From Hyphomicrobium_A sp036559705 (GTDB lineage: Bacteria > Pseudomonadota > Alphaproteobacteria > Rhizobiales > Hyphomicrobiaceae): a stretch of DNA of 64,000 nucleotides. Shown piece by piece: positions 1 through 7,996 of this stretch (its first letter is position 1; every line of letters starts with the position of its first letter). The stretch covers positions 1-64,000 of the forward strand of contig DATBSP010000048.1 in assembly GCA_036559705.1 (NCBI GenBank), read 5' to 3'. The translations under genes and the position numbers were made by a program. The notes under the pieces were generated by a model. It was given only the letters and a program-made list of their open reading frames with translations, was not told the DNA's origin and made no database searches.

Positions 1-1
1 A

Positions 2-208
2 GACATGAGCGGCCGCAAACTAGCGGACGTCGCCCTGCAACGCCGGCCCGACTTAAAAGTCCTGTACACGACGGGATTCACGAAGAACGCGGTGATCCAC
101 GGCGGCATCCTCGACAGGGGCATCAACTTTCTTGCCAAGCCCTTCACCCTCGAGGAACTCGCATTCAAAGTGCACGAGGTGCTCGCTGGCGATCGGTCGC
201 CCGCGTAG
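2..208 (+). CDS. C-terminal end of a receiver-domain protein (partial)
   Basis: The frame is already open at the window edge and ends with TAG at 206-208. It encodes about 68 residues matching the last third of a response-regulator receiver domain. The beta-4/alpha-4 region reads VLYTTGFTKNAV, and the conserved lysine of beta-5 sits in FLAKPFTLEEL. This kind of tail is common at the C-terminus of hybrid histidine kinases in Hyphomicrobiales. The phosphorylated aspartate lies upstream of the window, so the gene could be either a hybrid kinase or a free-standing regulator. The domain assignment is firm; the protein type is not. Confidence 0.75.
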   Translation, partial: DMSGRKLADVALQRRPDLKVLYTTGFTKNAVIHGGILDRGINFLAKPFTLEELAFKVHEVLAGDRSPA

Positions 209-236
209 TAGCTGCACAATTCGCCGCGTCGCTGCG

Positions 237-266
237 AATGTCAGCTTTGGGCCAGAAGCGGACATT
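237..266. repeat. Palindromic intergenic repeat of rhizobial type
   Basis: Two 11-base arms, AATGTCAGCTT at 237-247 and AAGCGGACATT at 256-266, are reverse complements except for one position, with an 8-base loop. Read through, the element encodes peptide strings such as FGPEADI and FWPKADI, familiar from intergenic repeats in Bradyrhizobium-like genomes. It lies 29 bases past the stop of the upstream gene, in degraded sequence. Genome copy number cannot be judged from this window. Confidence 0.6.
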
Positions 267-281
267 GAAGAGGGACGGGTC

Positions 282-383
282 AGCGGCTCTCAGCGCAAGA
301 TCGCCAAGATGTTCAACGCGTCGAAGACTACGGTCCATCGCGCGCAACAGCTCGTGGACCAGCGGGACCGAGTGATGGCGTAG
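282..383 (+). pseudogene. Helix-turn-helix remnant
   Basis: An open stretch of about 33 codons ends at TAG 381-383 and reads like an isolated DNA-binding helix-turn-helix: SQRKIAKMFNASKTTVHRA. It has no plausible start of its own, because the frame runs back through the palindromic repeat into the upstream gene in another frame. It is most simply the surviving end of a recombinase- or ParB/terminase-like gene. The family cannot be fixed from so short a piece. Confidence 0.3.
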
Positions 384-478
384 CTGTCGAGAAACGAGCA
401 TGCGGAGCTAAGACACGACGCGGCATGGCGTGCCTGCGAACTGCACTTCCGAATGGCCGCTGTCGCAATCACGGAGGC

Positions 479-580
479 ATGAGCACCGGACCGCGTTCCG
501 CGCTCGGCAAGAGCATCATTGCTGCGGCTCAACGCAAGCGCTGGAGCCTCTACAGATCGGAGGGCGTAGCGGATGCTTGA
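479..580 (+). pseudogene. Short basic C-terminal remnant (33 codons)
   Basis: ATG at 479 opens a 33-residue frame ending TGA 578-580, containing ALGKSIIAAAQRKRWSLYR. The IAAAQRKRW pattern resembles the basic tails of small Hyphomicrobiales DNA-binding proteins. A GGAGG lies only one base before the ATG, too close for efficient initiation. With the helix-turn-helix remnant upstream, it suggests a decayed mobile or regulatory gene between the first gene and tRNA-Thr. From 581 to 741 I see no gene. Confidence 0.25.
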
Positions 581-741
581 TCGGAGGGAGTGTGGCGAAA
601 GATAGCCGCAGATAACAAAGGTTAGAAAACGCCGGTCGTGGGCCTTATTGTCCAAATATACTCGACAAGTTCCGCTAGCGTTCCGCAAGGCCGACATTGC
701 GGAACGCAGGAGCGCAAATGGCCCATGATTATTGGTGATTG

Positions 742-817
742 TGGTGCCGCAAGAGGGATTCGAACCCCCGACCCCGTCATTACGAATGACGTGCTCTACC
801 GACTGAGCTATTGCGGC
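742..817 (-). tRNA. tRNA-Thr (anticodon CGT)
   Basis: The minus strand folds as a full cloverleaf. The acceptor stem is GCCGCAA/TTGCGGC, the D-stem GCTC/GAGC, and the anticodon stem CGTCA/TGACG with loop TTCGTAA, giving anticodon CGT. The T-arm contains TTCGAAT. The discriminator is A and the 3' CCA is encoded (742-744). It reads ACG threonine codons. Its 3' end points towards the degraded stretch at 209-741, a typical integration geometry, but no integrase is left. Confidence 0.97.
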
Positions 818-1037
818 TTGCTTTGTCAGAGCTGCTTAGGAAACCAAGCCATGGGGCAAGGCTTCAAAGCAGCCTCCGCAGCTGCCGTGGGCAGCTATAG
901 CAGCCAGCCGAATAGACTAAGTTGGCGGCGCGTTCAAGATGCGGGAGCATTGCGCCCGCGTTTCCGCGCTTTCCCTGCGCCGTCGGAAGCTAGGTCGGCA
1001 CCTGCCGGCTTGAAACGCGACCCTACCCGGGTAACCC

Positions 1038-1061
1038 GCAGGGCATCACGCGAAGCCCTGC
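1038..1061. repeat. Small inverted repeat, possible hairpin
   Basis: GCAGGGC at 1038-1044 and GCCCTGC at 1055-1061 form a perfect 7-bp inverted repeat with a 10-base loop. It lies 27 bases beyond the stop of the minus-strand gene at 1088-1360, so it could end that transcript. There is no T-run on that strand, so a factor-independent terminator is not well supported. Nothing else in 818-1087 looks functional. Confidence 0.35.
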
Positions 1062-1087
1062 CGGTACTGCGCCTAGGTGCGCCGCGG

Positions 1088-1360
1088 CTACTTCCAGCCG
1101 GCTTCCTTGTCGCAGGCCTTCGTCTCGTCGGGGTGCGACTTCTCCCACTCCGTGACCGACTTCGATTCCTCATCGCCCATCGCATTGTTCATGCAGACGC
1201 AGTACTTGCGCACGACATCCTCGGTGGCGCCTTCTTTCTTGTTGTCGGCGATGCACTGGTTGATCCAGGTGACGTCGTCCTCGGTCGTATCGGCGAATGC
1301 GGCGGAGCTCGCCAGCAGCGAGGCGGCGAGAATCAACAGCGCAGCGGCTTTGTGGTGCAT
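1088..1360 (-). CDS. Small secreted cysteine-containing protein
   Basis: The start is ATG at 1360, preceded by GGAGAA at good spacing; a longer frame from 1387 is less likely. The 90-residue product opens with a signal peptide (MHHKAAALLILAASLLASS, with a signal-peptidase site after AFA). The mature part of about 65 residues contains four cysteines, including a YCVCMNNAM motif. It is acidic and ends in GWK. It is probably periplasmic and disulphide-bonded. I do not recognise a named family or function. It lies downstream of hemY on the same strand but 137 bp away, so it is probably a separate transcript. Confidence 0.7.
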   Translation of the reverse strand: MHHKAAALLILAASLLASSAAFADTTEDDVTWINQCIADNKKEGATEDVVRKYCVCMNNAMGDEESKSVTEWEKSHPDETKACDKEAGWK

Positions 1361-1497
1361 TACGCTTCTCCGGTCTTCACCGGCCACACGATGCGGCCGG
1401 GCGCGCGGAAACTACGCTTCGCAAGTTCAAAGCGTTAGCGGGGCAAGCGCAAACCCTGTGGAAAGCCGCGAAAGTGGAGGAGCGCCCGCCCTTTGCG

Positions 1498-3234
1498 TCA
1501 GGCCCGCTGCGGGCGCAGCGGGATGGTGACATCCTCGGGCTCAACCGGTTCGGTGCCCGGGTCGTCCGGGGCATGCGGCGGCACGTAAATGCGGGCTTCG
1601 GCCGGCTCGTCCTTCTTGCGTTGGCTTTGGCTGGCCGTCGCTTCGGCGGGGCGCGTACGCGGCGTCTTGCTTTCCCCGCCGCGTCGCGTCGATCCTTTGG
1701 TCGTATCCGGAACGGAGCCCCGCTTGGCCGTCGACTCGATGTGCGTTTCGACCTCAGGGATCTCCGGCTCGACGCGTTGCGCCGCTTCCCGCGCCGGTCC
1801 GGGCGCCGGCTCCGTTTTTACTTCGGCCGCGCGCGCGGGAACGACCGGCGCGAGCTCCGGCTCCACCTCTGGCTCCGCGCTAGGGCGCGCCATGCCGAGC
1901 GCGACGAGCTCTTCCAGCTTGCTCGCCAGCACGTCGCCTTCACTCTTCTCGACGGTCTCAACGGGGACGCGCCACTGGAACGCGTCGAGCGTGCCCGATA
2001 CCGGCGACACCGGCATCCAGCGATCGGCGACGAAGCCGTCGGCGGTCCAAGCGGGATCGCGCGGGGCATTGACGGCGCGGGCGAGCCACTCGCGCACGCG
2101 GCCCTTGTCGGCGTGCTGTTCGCCTTCGATGCGCGCCATAAGCGTGGCAACGCGCTGCGTCATGCGCGAAGGAACGAGCAGCTCGAGGGCGGTGCGGGCC
2201 TCGTCGAACTGCCGTGCCTCGATGGCGGCGGTCGCCACGGCAACCGGGCCCTCGAGCGAGTTGGGGCTGAGCGCCGCCAGCTGACGCACCCGGTCGAGGC
2301 GGTCGCGCGGACTGTCACCGATGCGCGCGTAGGCGTAAGCAGCGGCAAGATCCGGATGCGGCGCGCGGCTCCACGTCCGTTGCAGGATCTTGGTGGCGCG
2401 CGGCGTGTTGCCACGCGAGGCGAGAAGACGGCCGGCGATGGCGGCGGCCGGCACGAGGTTGGGGGCGAGGCCATGCGCTTCCAGCGCCAGGTTCAAGGCG
2501 CGCTCCGGATCGCTTTCCTCGGCGGCCTGGGCCTGCGCGGTGAGTAGCACGGCGCGGCGGCGGTCGGCCTGCGCGCGCTCGATATGGCCGTTCTTGCGGG
2601 CGACGGCCACGGTCTCCAAGGCGCCCGGCCAATCGCCATCACGGCACTGCAGGTCGAACAGCGCGTCGACCGCCCAGGGGAGCTTCGGGTTGAGGGCGAC
2701 GGCGCGCTCGGCGAAGTGACGCGCTGCCTCCGTCTCACGCTCGCGCTGCGCTTCGAGGAAAAGGCCGCGCAGACCGAGCTGCTCGGTGTCGGGCGACGCG
2801 AGCATGGCTTCGAAGATGCGCCGGGCGGTGGTGCGGTCGCCGGTGAGCTGAGCGGCCTGCGCCCGCAATAGATGCGTCAGCGGCTCGTTGGGCAGCGACT
2901 TGCGCGCCTGGATAGCGGCGCGCACGGCAGCCGACTTATCGCCGGCGCCAAGCGCGATCATCCCGCTCGACAGGGCCTCAATGCCGAGCTTCTGGCGGCG
3001 CTTGCTCAACACGTTGCCGACGGCCGCGGGGCTATACCAGATGTTGCGCAGGATCGACCATATGAGCAGGGCGAGGGCACAGAGCGCCACCAGCAGGACA
3101 ATGGCCCGGAAGACGCTCGTCTCGATCTGATAGCCCTGCCATTGAATTGCCAGCTCGCCCGGACGGTCGGCGAGCCACGCGAGGCCGGCCGCGATGACAG
3201 CGATGACGATCAGGAATGCGATGAGACGCAACAT
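1498..3234 (-). CDS. hemY: HemY-type TPR inner-membrane protein
   Basis: The 578-residue protein has two N-terminal membrane segments (about residues 2-18 and 42-64), then the HemY_N region and tetratricopeptide-like helices to about residue 400. A Pro/Glu/Lys-rich, probably disordered tail follows, ending in IPLRPQRA. This is the HemY of E. coli nomenclature, a membrane TPR protein of haem-biosynthesis loci, not the protoporphyrinogen oxidase also called HemY. It starts 12 bp after the mitofilin-like gene and is last in hemC-hemD-mic60-hemY. A role in organising porphyrin enzymes is inferred from family and context; no catalytic motif is seen. The disordered tail is longer than in enteric HemY. 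Confidence 0.88.
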   Translation of the reverse strand: MLRLIAFLIVIAVIAAGLAWLADRPGELAIQWQGYQIETSVFRAIVLLVALCALALLIWSILRNIWYSPAAVGNVLSKRRQKLGIEALSSGMIALGAGDKSAAVRAAIQARKSLPNEPLTHLLRAQAAQLTGDRTTARRIFEAMLASPDTEQLGLRGLFLEAQRERETEAARHFAERAVALNPKLPWAVDALFDLQCRDGDWPGALETVAVARKNGHIERAQADRRRAVLLTAQAQAAEESDPERALNLALEAHGLAPNLVPAAAIAGRLLASRGNTPRATKILQRTWSRAPHPDLAAAYAYARIGDSPRDRLDRVRQLAALSPNSLEGPVAVATAAIEARQFDEARTALELLVPSRMTQRVATLMARIEGEQHADKGRVREWLARAVNAPRDPAWTADGFVADRWMPVSPVSGTLDAFQWRVPVETVEKSEGDVLASKLEELVALGMARPSAEPEVEPELAPVVPARAAEVKTEPAPGPAREAAQRVEPEIPEVETHIESTAKRGSVPDTTKGSTRRGGESKTPRTRPAEATASQSQRKKDEPAEARIYVPPHAPDDPGTEPVEPEDVTIPLRPQRA

Positions 3235-3246
3235 ACCGAGGGGTCT

Positions 3247-4986
3247 CTACTCTGCGGCTTTGCCGTTGGCGTCGGCTGGCGCGGCGGCTAGCGAAGCCTT
3301 GAGCTGGGTTTCGACGGAGGCGAGCGCACGGTCGACGGCATCGCGCGCCTGCACCTTGGCGAGGAAGTCTTGCGCAGCATCTTGCGCCGGAGCGGGGAGC
3401 GACTTCGACTCTTCCAGGACGTCGGCGAGACGATCCTCGTTGAGCGCGATCTCCATGCGCGCGACCACCGCCTCGTTGCTCTTGTCATCGGGGCTATGGC
3501 TCGTCTTGCGCACGCGAACGACCGATTTGGCGCCGGCTAGCAGCCGCTCGACGATCGACGCTTCGGACGGCTGCTCCTCCGCGTCGATAATCTTGAAGGC
3601 AACCGGCTTGAACTGAGCGCGTAGCTCGGTTGGCGTCGGCACGCCTTCGAGGGCAAAGCGTTCGAGCGGCGCAAGATCGACGTTGGTTCCGGCCACTGTG
3701 CGTGCCTGTTCCAGCTCCGGCGCGTAGGCCTTGCCGCGGTCGATGGCGCGCTTCAGGTTGGCGAGTTCCAGCGACAGGACGATGCGCTCGGCGGTGGTCT
3801 TGCGGTCGCCCTCGCTCTTGATGACACCCTGCACGTCCTGCTGCAGGGCGGCCAGTTTGCCGCTGATAGGGCCAACGGCTGAGGAGACGTCTTCCGGCTT
3901 GGCAAAGGTGGCGAGGCGCGCGTCGAGGTCGGCCTTGAGACGCTTGAGATCCTCTTGCGTGGCCTTGAGTGCCGCCGCCGCCCGGTCACCGTCGGTTTTC
4001 ACGGCGGTGAGCCCGGTCGACATCTCGGCGCTCTCGGCCTTCAACGTCGAGAGCTCGCGGTCCATGCGCTGCGTGCCCGAGCGTGCCGCTTGTCCGGCCT
4101 CCGTCGCCGCGCCGAGTCGTGTTTCTATTTCCAGGGCGACGCTCTTGCGCAGGGCGTCGAGCTGGTTGGCCATCGTCGATTCGAGATCGGTGAGCTTCCC
4201 GGTGATGGCGGCGAGCTGCGGCAGTCGTCCCGGTTGCGGGTCGCGCTCGACCGCCGAGGACATCAGCGAGAGTTGCTCCTCCAGCTTGGCGACACGCGCT
4301 GACGCGCCCTTATCACCGCTTTCGGTCTGCAGCTTGCTGTTGACCGCATTTAGCGTCTCGTCGAGCTGGCCCTGCTTCTTGGCGATGCCGTCAATGTTGG
4401 CGTTGAGCTGCTCGAGTTTGCCGAGCTTCGTCTCGGCGGCGGCGAGGCGGTTGGCAACATCGGTCGGCACCGACCGCTGGCTACGGCTAGTTTCGAGCGC
4501 GGCAATCCGCTGTTCCAGTGCGGCGGATTCGTCCGGCCGGTCGGCGGTCTCGAAGCCGAGTTGCTGGGCGAGAATGTCGGCCGCCAGCAATGCGATCATG
4601 CCGCCGGCGATACCGGCTGCGACATGCGTGAAGAAGCCACCGTATCCGCGCGGTGTGGGGCGCGTTGGCGCAGCGGATGCGGGGGGCGGCGTCCCTGCGG
4701 GTTTTGACGCTCTCGCCGCTGCCGCGGCCTCGCTGGATGAGGCGCCGGATGCTGACGACGATGAGCTTGACAACCCGGCGGCGCCGGTTGTGGCCGAAGC
4801 TGCCGCAGGACTAACAGCCGCCTTGTCCTTGGCGGATGCGTCGGCAACCCCAGCTTTGTCCTTGGCGGCTGGCGGAGGCGTGACCTCGGTCGCCTTCAGA
4901 TCAAGGGTAGCGTGCGGGCGGCTGCCCGTCTGAGCGGCCGGGGAACCCGCCGCTTTCTTATCGGGCTCGTCCTTGTTCGCAGTCAT
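3247..4986 (-). CDS. Alphaproteobacterial mitofilin/Mic60-like membrane protein
   Basis: A 579-residue protein with the layout of alphaproteobacterial Mic60 (COG4223). The N-terminus of about 115 residues is low-complexity Ala/Ser/Pro-rich and presumably cytosolic. One membrane helix follows at about 118-145 (AGIAGGMIALLAADILAQQ), then a long coiled coil at about 150-420. The C-terminal helical mitofilin-like region includes LERFALEGVPTPTELRAQF. Its place between hemD and hemY is the known context of this family, which includes Orf52 of Rhodobacter. In photosynthetic and methanotrophic relatives Mic60 shapes intracytoplasmic membranes; a similar role here is inferred. The start ATG has GAGG 11 bases upstream. 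The gap to hemD is 82 bp. Confidence 0.88.
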   Translation of the reverse strand: MTANKDEPDKKAAGSPAAQTGSRPHATLDLKATEVTPPPAAKDKAGVADASAKDKAAVSPAAASATTGAAGLSSSSSSASGASSSEAAAAARASKPAGTPPPASAAPTRPTPRGYGGFFTHVAAGIAGGMIALLAADILAQQLGFETADRPDESAALEQRIAALETSRSQRSVPTDVANRLAAAETKLGKLEQLNANIDGIAKKQGQLDETLNAVNSKLQTESGDKGASARVAKLEEQLSLMSSAVERDPQPGRLPQLAAITGKLTDLESTMANQLDALRKSVALEIETRLGAATEAGQAARSGTQRMDRELSTLKAESAEMSTGLTAVKTDGDRAAAALKATQEDLKRLKADLDARLATFAKPEDVSSAVGPISGKLAALQQDVQGVIKSEGDRKTTAERIVLSLELANLKRAIDRGKAYAPELEQARTVAGTNVDLAPLERFALEGVPTPTELRAQFKPVAFKIIDAEEQPSEASIVERLLAGAKSVVRVRKTSHSPDDKSNEAVVARMEIALNEDRLADVLEESKSLPAPAQDAAQDFLAKVQARDAVDRALASVETQLKASLAAAPADANGKAAE

Positions 4987-5068
4987 ATATCCAAGTACCT
5001 CGCTGCCGACTGATCTCGTCCAGGTCCCTCATCGGGACCAAGCTTTAGCACGCGGGTCGGACGCTAAC

Positions 5069-5806
5069 CTACACTCCTGACCATAGCGTTGCTACTCGGG
5101 TGACGGCGGCTAGCATGGCCGCGGAATTCGGGCTTTCGGCGACCTCAACTCGCGCCGGGGCGAGTGGTTCGATGGCCGCCGCCACGGCCGGCGAAAGGCA
5201 AAGCAAGACAAGCCGCTTTGCCGCTTGCTCGAGACCTTCAGTCCGTACCAATAGGGTAAAGATCGATCCGGTTCGCGGCGACATCAAGATGACAGCATCG
5301 ATGGCGCCCCTGGCCAGTAGTTCTTTGGTTTGCCGCTGAAAGGCGTAGGCCGGGCGGGCCCTATAAGCGACGATTTCACCCAGCTCGATTGCATGGGGCC
5401 GGAGGGCGGTCCGCAGGTCGACGGCGACGTCCTCGCCGCGGACGTGGACAAACGTACCCTGCTGCCCGCGAGCTGCCGCGACGATGGCGGGCACGAGGTC
5501 GGTTGCCGCGCCGCTGTCAGCAACCACACGCCCAAATCCGAGCTGGCGTGCGAGTTCCGCCGTGCCGGGGCCGACGGCAATGATCGGAAGTCCCAGTGCA
5601 GCGTTGAATGCCGGGCTGGAAGCTAGCGCACGCAACCCATTGCGGCTGGTGACGATCAGTCCCGGGACGCCGTCCAGCGCCGAGACGTCAATGGGCAGGT
5701 GCTCGATGCTCAGTAACGGCTCGAGCGTCACGGTATGACCGAGCGCCTCGAGCTGCGCTGCAAAAGCGGCGGCGTCCGGCTCCGGCCTGGTGACAAGCAC
5801 GTGCAT
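5069..5806 (-). CDS. hemD: Uroporphyrinogen-III synthase
   Basis: A 245-residue HemD. It closes hydroxymethylbilane, with inversion of ring D, to uroporphyrinogen III, the branch point to haem, sirohaem and corrinoids. The N-terminus HVLVTRPEPDAAAFAAQL and central LIVTSRNGLRAL are diagnostic; the two-domain fold fills the whole length. The C-terminal LMSPRTGSIFTLLV corresponds to the conserved SP-S/T region of the active-site cleft. Its ATG shares one base with the hemC stop (TGATG), so the two are translationally coupled. The frame stays open far upstream across hemC, but only the part from 5806 encodes HemD. Confidence 0.95.
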   Translation of the reverse strand: MHVLVTRPEPDAAAFAAQLEALGHTVTLEPLLSIEHLPIDVSALDGVPGLIVTSRNGLRALASSPAFNAALGLPIIAVGPGTAELARQLGFGRVVADSGAATDLVPAIVAAARGQQGTFVHVRGEDVAVDLRTALRPHAIELGEIVAYRARPAYAFQRQTKELLARGAIDAVILMSPRTGSIFTLLVRTEGLEQAAKRLVLLCLSPAVAAAIEPLAPARVEVAESPNSAAMLAAVTRVATLWSGV

Positions 5807-6735
5807 CAGGCGGTCGCGCGAAAAAAGTCTGCCCCGGCATGCCGCAGCAACTCTTCGGCAGCTTGCTCGCCGAGCCGGATGGCCTCCTGAGCGCTTCCGT
5901 GGCGCGAGACCGCATGTGCTTGCAACCCGTTGGGCGTGAGGATTTCGCCGCGGATGCGCAAGGAGCCACCGTTCAGCTCGGCATAGCCTGCGATCGGGGT
6001 CCTGCACGAGCCCTCGAGCTGCGCAAGGTAGGCGCGTTCGGCGGTGACGCACAATGCCGTCGCCGCATCGTTCAGAGGCGCGATCAGCTGCGCGGTCGCA
6101 TCGTCGTCGGCACGGACCTCGATACCGATGGCGCCTTGCGCAACCGCCGGGAGCATGACGTCGGTGTCCATCGCGGCAGTGATGTGCTGCGACAAGCCGA
6201 GCCTGTTGAGGCCCGCGCAGGCGAGGAACGTCGCATCGGCAATGCCCTCCTCGAGTTTGCGCAGCCGCGTCTCGACGTTGCCGCGAAAGCCGACGACGCG
6301 CAGGTCGGGGCGCGCCCGCAGAACCTGTGCCTGCCGGCGCGGCGATGACGTGCCGATGACGGCGCCTTTGGGCAACGCTGCAAGCGTGGGGTATTTGATG
6401 CTGACGAAGGCGTCGCGTGGATCCTCCCGATCGAGGAAGGCGGAGACGACGAGACCCTGCGGCAGGATCGCCGGCATGTCCTTCATCGAATGCACGGCGA
6501 GGTCGATGTCGCCGGCGAACAGAGCTTCCTCCAGCTCCTTGGTAAACAGACCCTTGCCGCCGGCTTCGATCAGAGGCCGGTCGGTGATCTTGTCGCCGGT
6601 CGTCTTGATGGTGACGAGCTCGCACTGCTCCGGCGTGAGACTATGCGCTGCCCCCAAGCGGGCCGCCACTTGCCGCGCCTGGGCCAGCGCCAAGGGCGAG
6701 CCGCGCGTACCGATGCGGATCTTCGCTGCTTGCAA
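5806..6735 (-). CDS. hemC: Porphobilinogen deaminase (hydroxymethylbilane synthase)
   Basis: A 309-residue HemC, which polymerises four porphobilinogens into hydroxymethylbilane. I chose TTG at 6735: it has GGAGAG six bases upstream and begins just before the conserved KIRIGTRGSPLALAQA. No ATG fits; the frame extends to 7032 but that part is antisense to tsaD. The catalytic aspartate is D86 in HSMKDMP. The dipyrromethane-cofactor cysteine is C244 in LEGSCRTPIAGYA. TSSPRR and GNVETRLRKL line the substrate pocket. It is the first gene of the haem operon and divergent from tsaD. Confidence 0.96.
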   Translation of the reverse strand: MQAAKIRIGTRGSPLALAQARQVAARLGAAHSLTPEQCELVTIKTTGDKITDRPLIEAGGKGLFTKELEEALFAGDIDLAVHSMKDMPAILPQGLVVSAFLDREDPRDAFVSIKYPTLAALPKGAVIGTSSPRRQAQVLRARPDLRVVGFRGNVETRLRKLEEGIADATFLACAGLNRLGLSQHITAAMDTDVMLPAVAQGAIGIEVRADDDATAQLIAPLNDAATALCVTAERAYLAQLEGSCRTPIAGYAELNGGSLRIRGEILTPNGLQAHAVSRHGSAQEAIRLGEQAAEELLRHAGADFFRATA

Positions 6736-6842
6736 GCCGTTCTCTCCAGGTGCTAGGCGACTGGTCTTGGTTCTGGCCTTTGCGGCGCCATTAATGCCCG
6801 CGCCGGCCCTCGAACGCAAACGCGGTGTCGCCAACACAACCC
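6736..6842. promoter_or_regulatory. Divergent intergenic region between hemC and tsaD
   Basis: These 107 bases separate the hemC start (minus) from the chosen tsaD start (plus) and must hold both promoters unless they lie inside the genes. The only clear signal is the hemC ribosome-binding site (GGAGAG read on minus, about 6742-6747). I see no convincing -35/-10 pair and no iron-box-like palindrome. The tsaD side lacks a Shine-Dalgarno sequence. Confidence 0.35.
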
Positions 6843-7946
6843 ATGGCAAATCCAGAGCAAACGGGCGGCAAGCCGAACCTCGTGCTCGGGCTTGAAACGA
6901 GCTGCGACGAGACGGCCGCGGCCGTCGTGCTGCGTGAGCCGGACGGATCGGGCCGCATCCTATCCAACATTGTGCGCTCGCAGTGGGAGCGACATCGGGC
7001 CTACGGCGGCGTGGTGCCGGAGATCGCTGCACGGGCGCATGTAGAGTGCCTCGACGTCCTGGTGCGTGAGGCGATGCGCGAGGCTGACGCCGGCTTCGGT
7101 GATTTGACGGGCGTTGCCGCGACGTCGGGGCCGGGGCTGATTGGCGGCCTCATCGTCGGCGCCATCACCGGCAAGGCGATTGCGCTGGCGCGCGGATTGC
7201 CGTTCGTCGCCGTGCACCACCTCGAGGCGCACGCGCTCACGGTGGGTCTGACCGAGGGCGTGGCGCCGCCCTATTTGCTACTTCTGGTTTCCGGCGGGCA
7301 TACGCAGCTTTTGATCGTGCGCGGCGTCGGTCAATATGAACGTCTCGGTACGACCATCGACGACGCGCTGGGCGAAGCCTTCGACAAGACGGCGAAGCTG
7401 CTGGGTCTCGGTCTTCCGGGCGGTCCGGCCGTCGAGCAGATTGCACGGCAAGGAAATGCACGCCGCTTCGACCTGCCGCGGCCGATGCTCGGACGCGACG
7501 AGCCGCACTTCTCTTTTGCCGGCCTGAAGACGGCCGTACGGCGCACCGCTGAGAAGCTCAACCCGCTGCGCGAGCAGGACGTGGCCGATATCGCCGCAGC
7601 TTTCCAAGCGGCGGTTGCCGACGTAGTTGCCGATCGCTGTGGGCGAGCAATGGAAATCGCCGTGGCGCGCCTCGGGCGCCTAGCCCCGCTGCGCTTTGTG
7701 GTTGCCGGCGGCGTCGCCGCCAACCAGCGCCTGCGGGCGACACTGCAAGATCTTGCGGAAGCGCGTGGCTTCTCCTTCCACGTACCGCCTGTCGACCTGT
7801 GCGGCGACAACGCCGCGATGATTGCCTGGGCGGGAGCCGAGCGCCTGGCCCTCGGTATGGTGGACCCGCTCGATGCCCCGGTGCTGCCGCGCTGGCCGCT
7901 CGACCGCGACGCGGCTCCGGCGATCGGCGCCGGGGTGAAGGCATGA
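6843..7946 (+). CDS. tsaD: tRNA t6A37 threonylcarbamoyltransferase TsaD
   Basis: A 367-residue Kae1/TsaD. It transfers threonylcarbamoyl from TC-AMP to A37 of ANN-reading tRNAs, together with TsaB (encoded at 60.4 kb) and TsaE. The ASKHA-fold motifs are clear: LGLETSCDETAAAVV, the metal-binding VHHLEAH, LLVSGGHTQLL, and VAGGVAANQRLR near the C-terminus. The ATG at 6843 lies 11 codons before the conserved VLGLETSC; an in-frame GTG at 6825 would add six residues. Neither has a good Shine-Dalgarno, so the start is uncertain. It is followed after 50 bp by gpsA, a common alphaproteobacterial order. Confidence 0.96.
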   Translation: MANPEQTGGKPNLVLGLETSCDETAAAVVLREPDGSGRILSNIVRSQWERHRAYGGVVPEIAARAHVECLDVLVREAMREADAGFGDLTGVAATSGPGLIGGLIVGAITGKAIALARGLPFVAVHHLEAHALTVGLTEGVAPPYLLLLVSGGHTQLLIVRGVGQYERLGTTIDDALGEAFDKTAKLLGLGLPGGPAVEQIARQGNARRFDLPRPMLGRDEPHFSFAGLKTAVRRTAEKLNPLREQDVADIAAAFQAAVADVVADRCGRAMEIAVARLGRLAPLRFVVAGGVAANQRLRATLQDLAEARGFSFHVPPVDLCGDNAAMIAWAGAERLALGMVDPLDAPVLPRWPLDRDAAPAIGAGVKA

Positions 7947-7996
7947 ACGTCAGCTCGTGCTAGATAGCATGGAAAGATGAGCGGCGGGGAACGCGC

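Noticed and set aside
290..697. 135-codon minus-strand frame in the degraded region
   Set aside because: Lacks a ribosome site, mixes Ser/Arg/Cys-rich low-information sequence and overlaps remnants on the other strand.
3731..4933. 400-codon frame antisense to the Mic60-like gene
   Set aside because: Serine/arginine-rich composition without motifs; the minus-strand gene has a clear domain layout and operon context.
5807..6625. Extension of the hemD frame upstream through hemC
   Set aside because: The extension lies in a different frame from the true HemC and is Arg/Ser-rich. HemD begins at ATG 5806 with the expected HVLVTRPE start.
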